From positions 49,865,896 through 49,929,895 of the forward strand of contig CM030366.1 of assembly GCA_017893485.1 (NCBI GenBank): a stretch of DNA of 64,000 bases, written 5' to 3'. The position numbers and the translations under genes are program-made. The stretch is from Hemerocallis citrina (lineage: Eukaryota > Streptophyta > Magnoliopsida > Asparagales > Asphodelaceae). Below the pieces are notes generated by a model. That model was not told the origin of the DNA and ran no database searches. It was given only the letters and a program-made list of their open reading frames with translations. Position 1 is the stretch's first letter. The number at the start of each line of letters is the position of its first letter. Shown here piece by piece: positions 53,859 to 64,000 of the stretch.

Positions 53859-54470
53859 CTGCAATGACCTCCTCTGCGATCTCAGCTTCCTCTGCAGTCA
53901 GGTTGTAGGCCTGACCTCTTCTTGGGGCAGCAGTCCTCTGACCGACGATCTGATGCTGAGGAGGAAGTGGCAGCCTGACCTGATCGCGAGTCGATGCGAC
54001 TAAGGCTGGCCTAGCCTGCCCCCTGGACAGTCTCGAACTGTGTGGTCACTAGCACCACACCCAAAACTTCGGCGGTTGGCTCGCTGAAAATCCCCACGCA
54101 CGTGCCCCAAAATCTGGTAGAAGTCACAGAAACCTCCCCTCCGTGGGGTAGCAGCAGGGTAGGGAGCAGCCCTGGCAGGATAGGCTGGAACTGGCCTCCT
54201 GACTGGCCCTCCAGTGGGCCTAGCAGTGACAAGATGCAGAGCAGACTGCTGAATGGCACGCTTCCGCCTACTGGTCTGTTCCTGGCTCCTGGCAACCTCC
54301 AGAATGTCAGCATAGGATTGAAGTCTCAAAGCAGCTAGGCGATCCTAGATCTCAATGTCCAATCCCAGTAAGAAACGGTGGCCCTTATCCTCATCATTAG
54401 CCACCATGGACGTGCCAAAGAGACTCAGTCGGGTAAACTCCGCAGCATACTCGTCTACGGTCCGACTCCC
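53859..54470 (-). pseudogene. gag: Element B gag, C-terminal exon
   Basis: From 54470: GSRTVDEYAAEFTRLSLF and EDKGHRFLLGLD, an in-frame TAG near 54345, then LQSYADILEVA, a proline/arginine-rich stretch, and the nucleocapsid region CGASDHTVRDCPGG with its first cysteines changed. A one-base shift near 54022 follows, and the frame continues to AEEAEIAEEVIAG at the intron. Confidence 0.85.
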
Positions 54471-54555
54471 CTGATTCAAGATAGTGTCTTAGTTAAACAT
54501 TGATATATCATGAATTAATAATGAAAAATTGCATAATAAACACTATATGACGAAC
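54471..54555 (-). other. Candidate intron within gag (element B)
   Basis: On the minus strand it runs GTTCGTCATA...TTGAATCAG, 85 bp, about three-quarters A/T, with stops in frame. Removal joins TLTQ to GSRTVDEY, a contiguous conserved gag block (compare QGGMSVREYE in chromovirus A, which has no insertion here). Phase 0. Confidence 0.72.
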
Positions 54556-55089
54556 CTGAGTGAGCGTGACAAATTGCCGCTCCATTTCATTCCTAGTGAT
54601 GTCGGGAAAGAACTTCATGAGGAAGCTCTCCCTGAAGATGGCCCAGGCGATGGGGCACCCTAGCCGTTCCATCTTAGCTCGCCACCAGATGTGGGCGAGG
54701 TCAACAAGCTGGATGCTCACGACATCCACGCAATCCACATCAGCTATTCGCGCTGCGATCAATAGCTGTTCCGTCCTGATGAGCCACTGCTCGGCTTCCA
54801 GTGGACCTTCCATACCTGAGAATTTGTCTGGGTGTAGCCTCATGAAGTCCGCTACATTGCCAGGTCTCGGTGGCAACACTCCAGGCACATGTATAAGGGG
54901 CTCTCTGCTGATAGCTTCCAAGGCTGCCCTCATTAGTTCTCCATGCTCTCGTTGCATCTGCATCATTTGCTGCATCAGCCGCTCATTCTGTTCACGCTGC
55001 ATCTGCAGCACTTGCAAAATGGCGGGCTCCTCTGACAAATCATCCCCAGATTGAGAGGACGAAATATTCTTACTAGTCATAGTCTGCAC
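54556..55089 (-). CDS. gag: Element B gag, N-terminal exon
   Basis: 178 codons from ATG 55089 end at the intron donor. A glutamine/methionine-rich coiled segment (QMQREQNERLMQQMMQMQRE) precedes the capsid domain: DFMRLHPDKFSGMEGPLEAEQWL, AHIWWRAKM and FRESFLMKFFPDITRNEMERQFVTLTQ. This is typical of Ty3/gypsy gag. The start is 140 bp after the primer site. Confidence 0.88.
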
Positions 55090-55229
55090 AAACCCAAAAT
55101 AATCAGTATCTAGATCAAGTTGATATTTAATTTTTCATGCAATTACACAGCTTGTTAAATGTTGAGTTAATCCTGACTGAGTCAGGCCTGTCTAATGTAT
55201 TAGTCAAACTAACACATTAGCCAAACCTG

Positions 55230-55241
55230 ACTCGGATACCA
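55230..55241 (-). other. Primer-binding site of element B (degenerate)
   Basis: On the minus strand TGGTATCCGAGT lies ten bases after the LTR. It matches initiator-Met sites except for CCGAG in place of CAGAG. Confidence 0.8.
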
Positions 55242-55251
55242 CTAAAAACCT

Positions 55252-58200
55252 TGTCACGCCCCACTTCCCAAAAACATGGAATACGAGCGCGTGACGAAGC
55301 CCAGCGAATGATTTTAACATCATCCATAAGCTGTAGAATCAACTCACCATCACAAAAAGAATATAACAAGTATACACAACCACGCATGCATGGATAATTT
55401 ATTAAGCAACAGAAAACAATTGAAACAATAATAATATCCAAATAGTTTTCAATGTCTGGATCAAAGATAAAACTCGGGAACATAAGCCCGTTACAAGTTT
55501 TAAAGTAGCAAGAAAACAAATAACACAAAGAAAATAAATAATTTAAGCATGTCCTTTCTCCATTTGAAGTCTAAAATGTCTGCTCATAAATTCCAGCAGG
55601 TAACATATCTTCAAAGTCTGTTTGTAAAGATAAAGGAGAAAAAAAGAGAAAACAAGAGAAATGCCCTTAGTGCAAGTTAGGGCCACAAATAGTAAAATAA
55701 GTACAAGCAATATGGAACAAGATTTGGAATCAAGAATGAAATAGGGATGCAACAAGTAGTGGGGATTCAAGAAACTAGCTAGCAAGACGGACAACTCAAG
55801 TGACCATGTTGGGTAACAAATACTAATAGTGGAGTAAGTGGCAAGTGAACATGTAAAGGTATCCAACAACAAGTGACAAGTATCAAGTATAAGTGTCAAG
55901 TAACAAGTCTCAAGTCTAGTGTCAAGTTGTCAAGTACAAGTATCAAGTCTCATGTATCATGTAGTCAAGTATCTAGAAAGCATATGTCAAGTTCAAGTTT
56001 CATGTATCAAGTCTTGTGGTTATTACTATCTAGGTAGCACTTCATGCATCCATACTTTTACTACATGGTTGTTACAGTTAATCAGTTACGTTTAGGCCTA
56101 GTGGTGGAGTTTATAGGGCGGTGTACTCAGATATCAAGTATCAAGCAATTCATGCTCATGAATTGGGTAATCATATAACTAGTTCATGTGTTAATTCATA
56201 ACAAGACAAGTCATGAATCATATATATACTAGTTCATGGATCAAAAATATACTAGTCCATGAATCGATTTATAATATACTAGTTCATGAATCAAATAATA
56301 TACTAGTTCATGAATCGAATAATAATATACTAGTTCATGAGACATGTATCAAGTGGGAAACACGGGCCCCCTTCCGAGTACACTTACCTATATTGTGCAC
56401 TACTATGGTCTTTCCCTTAACCCCGCCTTATTATTTATTATTATCATCAAGCAAGCATGAAAATACACGAAACAAGTCATGTAAAAATAATCATGAACAT
56501 GGAACAAGTCTAGGCTAGGTAGGGTACATGTTCGAGGGTCAAAATAAATCAAAGTATCAAGAACAACGAAAATCTCAAATCTGGACAGCATGAGGTTGCT
56601 GCACCAAAACTGCGATTCCCATTGCTACAAGATAGTAAATGTGGATCCGTCAGAAGGTCTAGAAACTAGACTCCTGCCCGGTTCCAACGCATATAATTAA
56701 GGTACATGAAAGTTGTGGTAACATGTGTCAAAACAGCAAACTATGCAGTTTTTGTGTTCAGCCAGAATTTGTAAAACTGAGTTTGTACATATGAAACAGG
56801 GTTCAAACAGCATAAATTAATTCTGAGAAAATTAGAAAATGTTCTCTAGGATGTCCAGCAACAGCATGCAAAATTTCAATTCAATTACTTACTGGTATCA
56901 TAGTTAAAATAATTGCAAACAAAAGAAGTGCAACAGTTTTTGTGAATCTACGACTACCGACATAGCAGCAGTAAAACTGCGATATCTCCTAGACCGTAAC
57001 TCAGAATTTGAAAATTCTGGATGCTATCAATAACTAGACATTTAGAGCTACATTTCATATTCAGGGCTCAAGTTCAGGTTTTGATTTTATATGGGTCAAA
57101 ATAGCAAGTAAAGTCAAGAACAGAAACAAGTGTGAATGTCTTTTGTATACAAGTTGCATGAAAATGGGCTATTATGAGTCTAGATTAGTGTGTAATACAA
57201 ATACGGATGCATTAGGAATCAAATCAGCAAGTCTCTTGTATTTCTAAACTCTAAAGAATGTGAAATCGACACAACACATCACACCTCACATGTCCACAAG
57301 TCAAGGGGTTCATGTTCAAGTAATTAGGAGATAAAGGGTCCAACTAGTTTTGTAAATATGTCAACGAAAGGGTTGTGACTCTTAAGATTAAGGAATCGAT
57401 GAGGATTAATATTTGATCAACAACGATGAGTCAAGGAGGAGTCACAACTACTATCTATTTGCGGTATTTTCAAATTAAATGCTTGTACTAGAACAAAAAT
57501 TTGTACAAGATGAATACTTGCCTTAGGGGAGTAGTCGACGAATCCGACGGAGAGCACGATCGGCACGGATCTTGATGGGATGATCAAGATCAAGGTGATC
57601 AACGGCCGAGATCAGATCTAATGGTGAAGATCAGATCAGATCAAGATCGGATCTTGATGAAATCCAACGGTCCAGATCAAATTAGTCTCTTTTCTTCTTC
57701 CCTCCTTCACAGTAACAGAGAGAGAAAGAGAGAGGGCCACGGCGGTGGCTGGTTGACGACACAAGCGGCAGCGACTGGTAGTAGGGCGTGGGCGGTGCGA
57801 CTGGAGGTTGCGACGGCGGGGTCGGCGGTGTGAGCGACGGCAGCCGGCACACAGGGAACGGTCGCTCTGTTTTGGGTTTGAAACAGGGGAGGAGCGACAG
57901 GAATGAGGGAAAGCTACGGGGATGCTGGCTTAGGCGAGGCGATGAGGATGTTTGAGTGCAGGGGACGAGGGTAATGGGTTCGCGATGCGAGGCAAGGGGG
58001 TGCAGGAGTGAGGTTGACGATGAAGAAGATGATGGGTTATGGAGGTTCGGCAATGGCGGATGGGTTTCGAGATGGTAAGGACAATGCTGGAGGGTGAGGT
58101 AACAGGTGTGGCAGAGTGGCAAGGCGAGGTAGGGAAATGGGGACGACGGCGGGGTAATGGCGGAGTTGGTGCGATCGAGAGGAGGAAGAAGGAGACGGGG

Positions 58201-58591
58201 GAAAGGAGAAGGTGGCTGTGATTTAGGTTAAAACAGTATTAGGGTATTGGGGTTAGGGTTAAGTGTGTTTAGGGTTATATAGGATGGTTTTGGGTTAATG
58301 GGTATTTGGTTTCGGGTTTGAGTGGGATCCACCCAGAGATTTAGTCAAAAATTCATTAAAATTGGGAAAATTGAAATAGATGGAATGAACAGTCCATTTC
58401 TACATGAAGAACGACACAAGGAGCATAAATGAACAATACAATTGAAATAAATATTAGCACCAAAATTGAGTTAAAACAACAGAAATAAGTTTATTCAAAC
58501 TGGAACAAAAATACAGATCTCAAATTGAATACAAGAATACCAAGAATGAAAATACAGTAGAAAAATACAGATACGGGAAATAGGAGTTACA
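55252..58591 (-). mobile_element. Element B 5' LTR (about 3.3 kb)
   Basis: In element orientation it starts TGTAACTCCTATTTC (58591 downward) and ends GTTTTTGGGAAGTGGGGCGTGACA. The shared landmarks are CATCATCCATAAG, ATGAAGTGCTACC (about 56030) and AAGGCAAGTATTC (57511-57525). Simple repeats (CAAGTATCAAG-like at 55860-56000; ATACTAGTTCATGAATC at 56206-56345) fill the region around the conserved block. It is inserted in the copia fragment at 58592. Frames such as 57682-58122 are GC-rich leader. Confidence 0.85.
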
Positions 58592-60034
58592 ACAATACTA
58601 ACTGATGGATCAAATATCTTGGTTGGCCTTCTCTCTCGTGTTGATCTCCTCACTATGGGTACCGGTTCACCGACCGGTTCAGACTCCCTGAACTGCTCTG
58701 GTTGTGCTTGTTCGTCTTGGATAGCCTACTCCTTCCCAATAGGCTGACTATGAGCCTTCTGTGCTGCCTATGGTACTTGTTCCTACTACTGCACTATTGG
58801 GGCCCCCACCATTAGGACCACCTTTAGAATCTGAATCTGAATCTGAGTCTGAATCACAATCTGACTCTGAACTGGTTGTACTGTCTTGACTTGTATGTCT
58901 GTCCTTGTATAGGACCTCTTCATTGAACACTATATTCCTGCTGCGAATGACCTTGTTATCCACAAAATCCCAAAGTTTGTAACCTTACTGATCGCCGTAG
59001 TAGCCAATGAATACACACCTTCTGGACTTAGAATCCAGTTTCTTTCTTTATTCCATGTCAATTAGTGAATATGCAATACAACCATAAACTTTCAAATGCG
59101 AATAATTTACAGTTTTACCTGACCATAGTTCTTGCAAAATGGCCCCATCAAGGGCACTAGATGGGAAATGGTTAATCAAGTACACTGCTGTATCCACTGT
59201 AGCGGCCCAAAGATGGACCGGAAGACCCGCATGAAGTCTCATGCATCTCACCCTTTCGAGTATCGTGCGGTTCATTCTTTCTGCTACACCATTTTCCTGT
59301 GGAGTCTTAGAAACTGTCCTGATTCCTTTGATACATTCCTTTGCCAGATATTCAACAAACCCTTTACTTGTGTACTCTCCTCCATTGTCAAATTTTAATG
59401 CTTTCACTTTGCAACCTATCACATTCTCAACTCTGACCTTCCAAGCTTTGAATGCATCAAACACCTCTTATTTCTCGTGAATTGAATGAACCCAAACTTT
59501 ACTTATAACATCATCGATGAATGTAACAAAGTATCTCTTACCACCATAAGAGAATTCTTTAGGTGGACCCCACACATCTGTATGTACCAACTCTAGCTTC
59601 CTAAGCTTCTACTCACGCCCACTCAACTGAAACCTAATTGTCTTCTGTTTGTCCATCATGTAGTTCTCACAGAAATCCATCTCAATCTTCTTAAGCTCCG
59701 GGAAAAAGATCCCTAGAACAAAGCTGCTTGACTCCCTTTTCACCAAGGTGCCCCAACCTGACATGCCATACAATTGAAGAGGAACTACCTGCTGTTGTTG
59801 TAGCAATGATATCACCTAAATCATCTTCTCTAAGTAAGTACAAGATGTCACCACGCTTTCCTTTTCCCAAAACTTGGCACATGTAGTCACCTCCATTCTC
59901 CATGCCCAAAAGTTGTTGTGTATCCTTCTTTGTCTAGTTTACTAGTTGAGATTAAGTTCTTCTTCAAACTTGGAATATGTCTTGTGTTATTCAAGACCAA
60001 TTGCCCACCATTGCGAGCCTTCACTTTCACTGTG
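58592..60034 (-). pseudogene. pol: Ty1/copia integrase region, broken
   Basis: On the minus strand, from 59990 downward: the protease end (NTRHIPSLKKNLIS), then the pre-integrase/zinc region (YLLREDD, WHVRLGHLGEKGVKQL). The integrase core has VHTDVWGP, LKFDNGGEYTS and the E in TPQENGVAERMNRT, so the D,D35E set is present. Then come HLKVYGCIAY, NIVFNEEVLYKDR, an acidic serine run, and RRSTRERRP before the junction. Stops and shifts occur at about 59709, 59609, 59465, 59048, 58985 and 58748. Reverse transcriptase is missing beyond 58592. In copia elements integrase precedes RT, which fits. Confidence 0.9.
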
Positions 60035-63000
60035 TGTAACCCCTGTTTTCCCAAAAATGTATTTTTGTGTATTTTTTGTATTTTAAAAATTTTCGCAAAT
60101 TATTTTTCCGGCTTTCAAATGCTTTTGTCAAAATGTATTTTTTTGGATCTTCTATTTTAAAATCTGTTTTCGATCAATAATTTTAAATTGTAACTATTTT
60201 CTATAATTTTATATTGAACTACAATTCCTAGTTTTGTTATTACTTCGCTTATTATTATTACTGTTATTATTGTTATTATTATTACTAATTTTGGCGGGTT
60301 ATTGAAAATCCATTTCTATGTGCTAATTATATTGTATCTATTTTAAATAAATACTATTTCGTAATGCAAATTACATTTTTTTTAAATATTTTTATTAGTT
60401 AATGTATTTTTCTATTTAACTTTTTTTAACCCTATTGGATATCCACAACCCAATAACTAACCTAACTACCCATCTAAACCACCCAGACCCGGTAAGCTAC
60501 CCAAATCCCCATTTACTTAAACCCACACCCTAAACTACCCCAACCCGTACCCAATAACAGACCCCAACCCGTCACCTCATCCCCAAACCCGTTCCCGCAC
60601 CCTGACCCTAAACCATCTAACTTATATATACCATGTCTTCCCTCCCCCGACGTCTCTTCATCTACCCCACCGCCAACCACTTCCAAACCCCTCTTCCCTA
60701 ATACCTGCAGTGAACCCATCCCTGCTGCTTCCGTTCTCCCTCCCATTGGTCCCTCTTGCGCCGTGGCAACAACCGCCAGGTGCTGCCCTCCCTGCCTCAG
60801 CACCCAGTCGACGCAGTGCGACCCCGACGCCACCACCTCAATGTCAGCCCACAGTACTCCCCCCTTCCTCACCCTGCTTTCGTTCTTTGACTGAACCGCC
60901 ATGCGCACAGCACCCCGATTCCCCTGTGCCACCCCGTGCAGCCGTCGCTCTCCCGCTGCGTAGCACTACCGCTTCCTGTGTGCTGCAGAAAGGCAGCGCG
61001 CCCTGGTCTTGTCCAGCCAGCGCGCAGGCAACTGCTTCCGCTCCATCTCGTCGCGCGACAGCCGGAGTTGCTCCCTTGGCTGCTCTCTCTTTGGTGGAGC
61101 CGCAGTCAGCACCACCGAAAGTAGGTGTGCTGCCTCCTCCCGACGCGCCGCGTACGTCAGTTCCCCTCCCTGCCATTCAACTACCGTTAGCCGCAGCAGC
61201 CCACGGCCAGAACTGCAACCCCCGACTTCTCTCTTGAGTACGTGTGTTGGGTGTTCTGGTCGTGGTTGGGTGTTATGTGTGGTTCATTTTTTGTACTCAT
61301 TTTGGGCCCGTGTGTTCGTCGTTCGTGTGCTCGTTATTGTGTTCGTGGTTAGGCTCTTGTTCGTTTGATTCTTAGTGCACGTGCATCTCGTGCACGTGGA
61401 GTTTTGGTTATTTCGTCGTTCGTTCTTGGCTCATGATTGTTCGATCGTGCTTGTGCCTCGGGAATCTATTTTCGTTATTCTTGTTTGTTGGATCGTCATT
61501 TTCATCATCTCGCAGGCAAGTAACTTGTACTCCAATTCATTTGTTTGATACAAGTCAAAAAGTTTACCTATAGTGTAGTTGGGTCTAGAGACGATTCTTG
61601 TTTGTGAAATGCTTGATGGATTTTGTCTCTATTGTGAAAATTTGACCATAGATGACTCACGACATAAATCTTGACATGAATTTAACTTAGGTTTACCCGT
61701 TCTTGATTTTGTTCATGTATGTGAGACTAGTTGTGAGAATTCGTGATTTGGTTGAAATCCATGTGTTATATTTGGTGTGGACATGCTAGATACCCTAATT
61801 CATGATGTTTAGACACTGGGTAGACTCGATTTCATGTTTGGATATGTTTGGATCAATTTTCTTGAATCTATGTTGATTTTGTTTTTGAAGGAGAAATCTG
61901 TATTTTGTCGCGGTTCTGTTTTGGTTGCTGTTTTGGACTATTTTAAAGTCAGTATATTGATTTCGGTATAAAACATGTGTTTTAGATAATTTCGTCTATT
62001 TTCAAACCCCTCTGACCTTGCTTGATTTTGATTTCGTACGACTGTTTTACTACAGAGGTGTCGACTTTTTCCAGATTCTGTTTTTCGGTAATTTTGATGA
62101 CAAATCATTTTAAAGAACTATGTTACATATATTATTTTGACCCAAAACATTGGTCAGTATTTCTTTATCTAGCTAGGGATTACCCAGAATTTTGGTGAAT
62201 TTTATTAATGAGTTTTATGTGTTGTTTCATGCTTGCTTATGAAATCTATACTTGCTGTATTTTGCTCGCGGATCTGTAAAGAACCTTATTTTCACTATGA
62301 TTCCTTTTACTGTATGAAAAATATTTGTGAAATATGAAAGTTAATATATTTTATCTATTTTCATCTCTCTTTGGCAGATTTGGATTTCGTTTCACTGGTT
62401 GCGAGATACTTCAGTTTTCGTACAGTAGTGTTGGGACTTCCAGATTTTCTAAAGCGTCGTTTCTTGATGTTTTCGTATTTTTGATGACTAAACTAATTTC
62501 TCTGGAATATTATGAAACTTTATATTTTGATGCTAGACATATAAGGGAATACCCCAGATTTTTCTTGAATTTATTTGAGAGGTTTTGATGCAGTTTTTCA
62601 GACTGAGAATTCTTTTTCCTGATTTCTGACTGAACATGTTTTCTGTTTTCAAATCTATTTTGAGTAAAGATGTTGTGAATCACTATATGGCTTATTTATA
62701 CTCGCTGGATTCATGTAGAAGTCTATTTTCCAGATCCTTTGCCGGATCCAGATTTGCATTTCTGTAATGACGGGATTCACTATTTTAGTACTGTACTGTC
62801 ATGCGGTCCTCAATATGAACATACACTGTTTTGCTCGTTTATGTGACTGCCTATCATCTATGCATGCTTATTTGTCACCCTAGACCTGATACTGATTATT
62901 CTATGTTAGTTTGACACGGTTTCATGCTTATGCCTGCCTGATTATAATAACAAATAACTAAGCCGGGGTTTAATGGGAAGTAGTGGATAGTCCAGAAACG

Positions 63001-63953
63001 TGTACTCGGAAGGAGACTTGTATTTCCTGTATGACATGTTACCGATCAAGTTTACCGATCAAGTTTACCGACCAAGTTCTGTGATTCTGTGAGTACCTGA
63101 GTACACTGCCCTGTATGGTCTCCTACGAAATCTAAAACGAAATTGCATTGACTGTAGCAACTATGTATTATAATATGGGGCGCATGAAGTGCTCCCTAGA
63201 TACTAATCACCACAAGACTTGATACATGATCCTTGAACATGATACTTGAACATGATACATGCTTGCTTGACACTTGACTATATGATACATGAGACTTGTT
63301 TACAAGAGACTTGATACGTGACACTTGATGCATGATTTCACGACACTTGACACCTGATGCATGTTTACATGATACTTGATTACTTGGCACTTGATTCATT
63401 CCATTTACACTTGTTCACCTTGCCATGCTAGATGTTTATTTTGACATCATACTTATATCATATTGCTAGTTAGTTTTCCCATGTGCTTGTATACTACATT
63501 ATAAATGGCTCGTAACTTGCAATGGACGGGTACTTGTTTTTCTCTTTTCCTCTTTCCTGCATTCGTTGAATTGCAGATTTTGGAGAACAGGTTCCATATG
63601 GTATTGGTGACATGAGATACTAGTTGCTGGAGTCTTGTTATCATTATTTCTTGTTTTCTTGCTTTGAACAATATTGTACTAATGTATTTGAATTTATTCT
63701 TGTATTTGGGCAATGTGACCCAGGATTATTTGTGTATTTCAGATCATGACTATTTGAGATTAATATATTTTACTTCAAGTATTCTTGTTGGTATTTGGTT
63801 CATATGTGCATGTGGTTGACTTTTCTAGCTTCCGACTCTGATTATAGTGTAATATGTTGTAAAGATTCTTAACAGCTTATGGATGATGAAAATCATTCGC
63901 TGGGCTTTTGTTACGCGCTCGTATTCCGTATTTTTGGGAAGCGAGGCGTGACA
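60035..63953 (+). mobile_element. Solo LTR (3919 bp) inserted in copia
   Basis: It starts TGTAACCCCTGTTTTC and ends GGGAAGCGAGGCGTGACA, with target duplication ctgtg at 60030-60034 and 63954-63958. Removing it restores the copia frame (RGTVKVK). It has a TATA run at 60622-60630, a GC-rich leader, a donor-like CAG/GCAAGTAAC (61516) and an acceptor-like ATTGCAG (63576). Minisatellite-like CTTGATACATGA repeats lie at 63215-63400. Open frames at 60710-61368 are leader composition. Confidence 0.93.
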
Positions 63954-64000
63954 CTGTGCCTCTACCTACAACTACACATATTTGCCCATTGCCAACTGAA
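63954..64000 (-). pseudogene. pol: Ty1/copia protease fragment, right of solo LTR
   Basis: The minus-strand frame GNGQICVVVGRGT is the copia protease block that continues into VKVKARNGGQL at 60034 when the solo LTR is removed. It runs off the window. Confidence 0.82.

Noticed and set aside
57682..58122. Proline/serine-rich minus-strand frame of 146 codons
   Set aside because: It is the CT-rich leader of the element B LTR; composition explains the lack of stops.
60710..61237. 175-codon alanine/proline-rich frame
   Set aside because: It is the GC-rich leader of the solo LTR at 60035; no start context or domain supports a gene.

Overview
This window looks like nuclear DNA from a flowering plant with a large, repeat-rich genome. 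The grounds are plant-type Ty3/gypsy and Ty1/copia polyproteins, primer sites for the initiator-Met tRNA, a fragment that reads like a plant tRNA-iMet gene, and LTR-retrotransposons nested inside one another. I find no host protein-coding gene and cannot name the species. Almost every base outside a few AT-rich gaps can be assigned to about ten mobile elements, all with broken genes or reduced to solo LTRs.

Layout. (1) 1-15415: a Tekay/Del-like chromovirus ('A', plus strand) with 2.8-kb LTRs. Its 5' LTR is split by a 6.4-kb solo LTR (347-6752; 5-bp duplication atcat). Gag, protease, RT, RNase H, integrase and chromodomain run from 8175 to about 12520. A sits inside the gag of a decayed Tat-type element ('Tat2', 15416-17299 and 21179-21823), which also carries a 3.9-kb solo LTR (17300-21178). 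(2) 21824-24528: a reversed LTR fragment and an unassigned AT-rich gap. (3) 24529-53137: a non-autonomous element with 3.7-kb LTRs (LARD-like), with an initiator-Met primer site but no gag-pol. Its internal domain holds a 5'-truncated L1-type LINE (29229-32709, minus) and a 54-nt tRNA-iMet fragment. Its 3' LTR is split by a complete Tat-lineage element ('Tat1', 34436-50094, minus strand, duplication caccc). (4) 53138-58591: the 5' part of a second gypsy element ('B', minus strand) whose LTR and primer site match the LARD. (5) 58592-64000: a Ty1/copia fragment (minus) split by another 3.9-kb solo LTR (60035-63953, duplication ctgtg).

How the parts work together. Tat1 has gag, protease, RT, two RNase H domains and integrase on the minus strand. 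Between integrase and its 3' LTR it carries a module on the opposite strand: a TATA box, a three-exon gene with two phase-consistent GT-AG introns resembling the 'putative gypsy type transposon' (Transposase_28) family, then a second coiled-coil ORF and a poly(A) signal. A 59-bp double-hairpin array lies directly upstream and a 113-bp array downstream. Separately, chromovirus A and element B both show a candidate intron at the same place and phase at the gag-protease junction, and B has a second one in gag. The 3.7-3.9-kb LTR family shows a TATA box, a leader, a conserved AG/GCAAGT donor-like site and a downstream acceptor about 2.1 kb away, suggesting a GC-AG intron inside the LTR. These intron-related patterns and the antisense module are the most interesting signals. 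All are read from sequence only and need transcript evidence.
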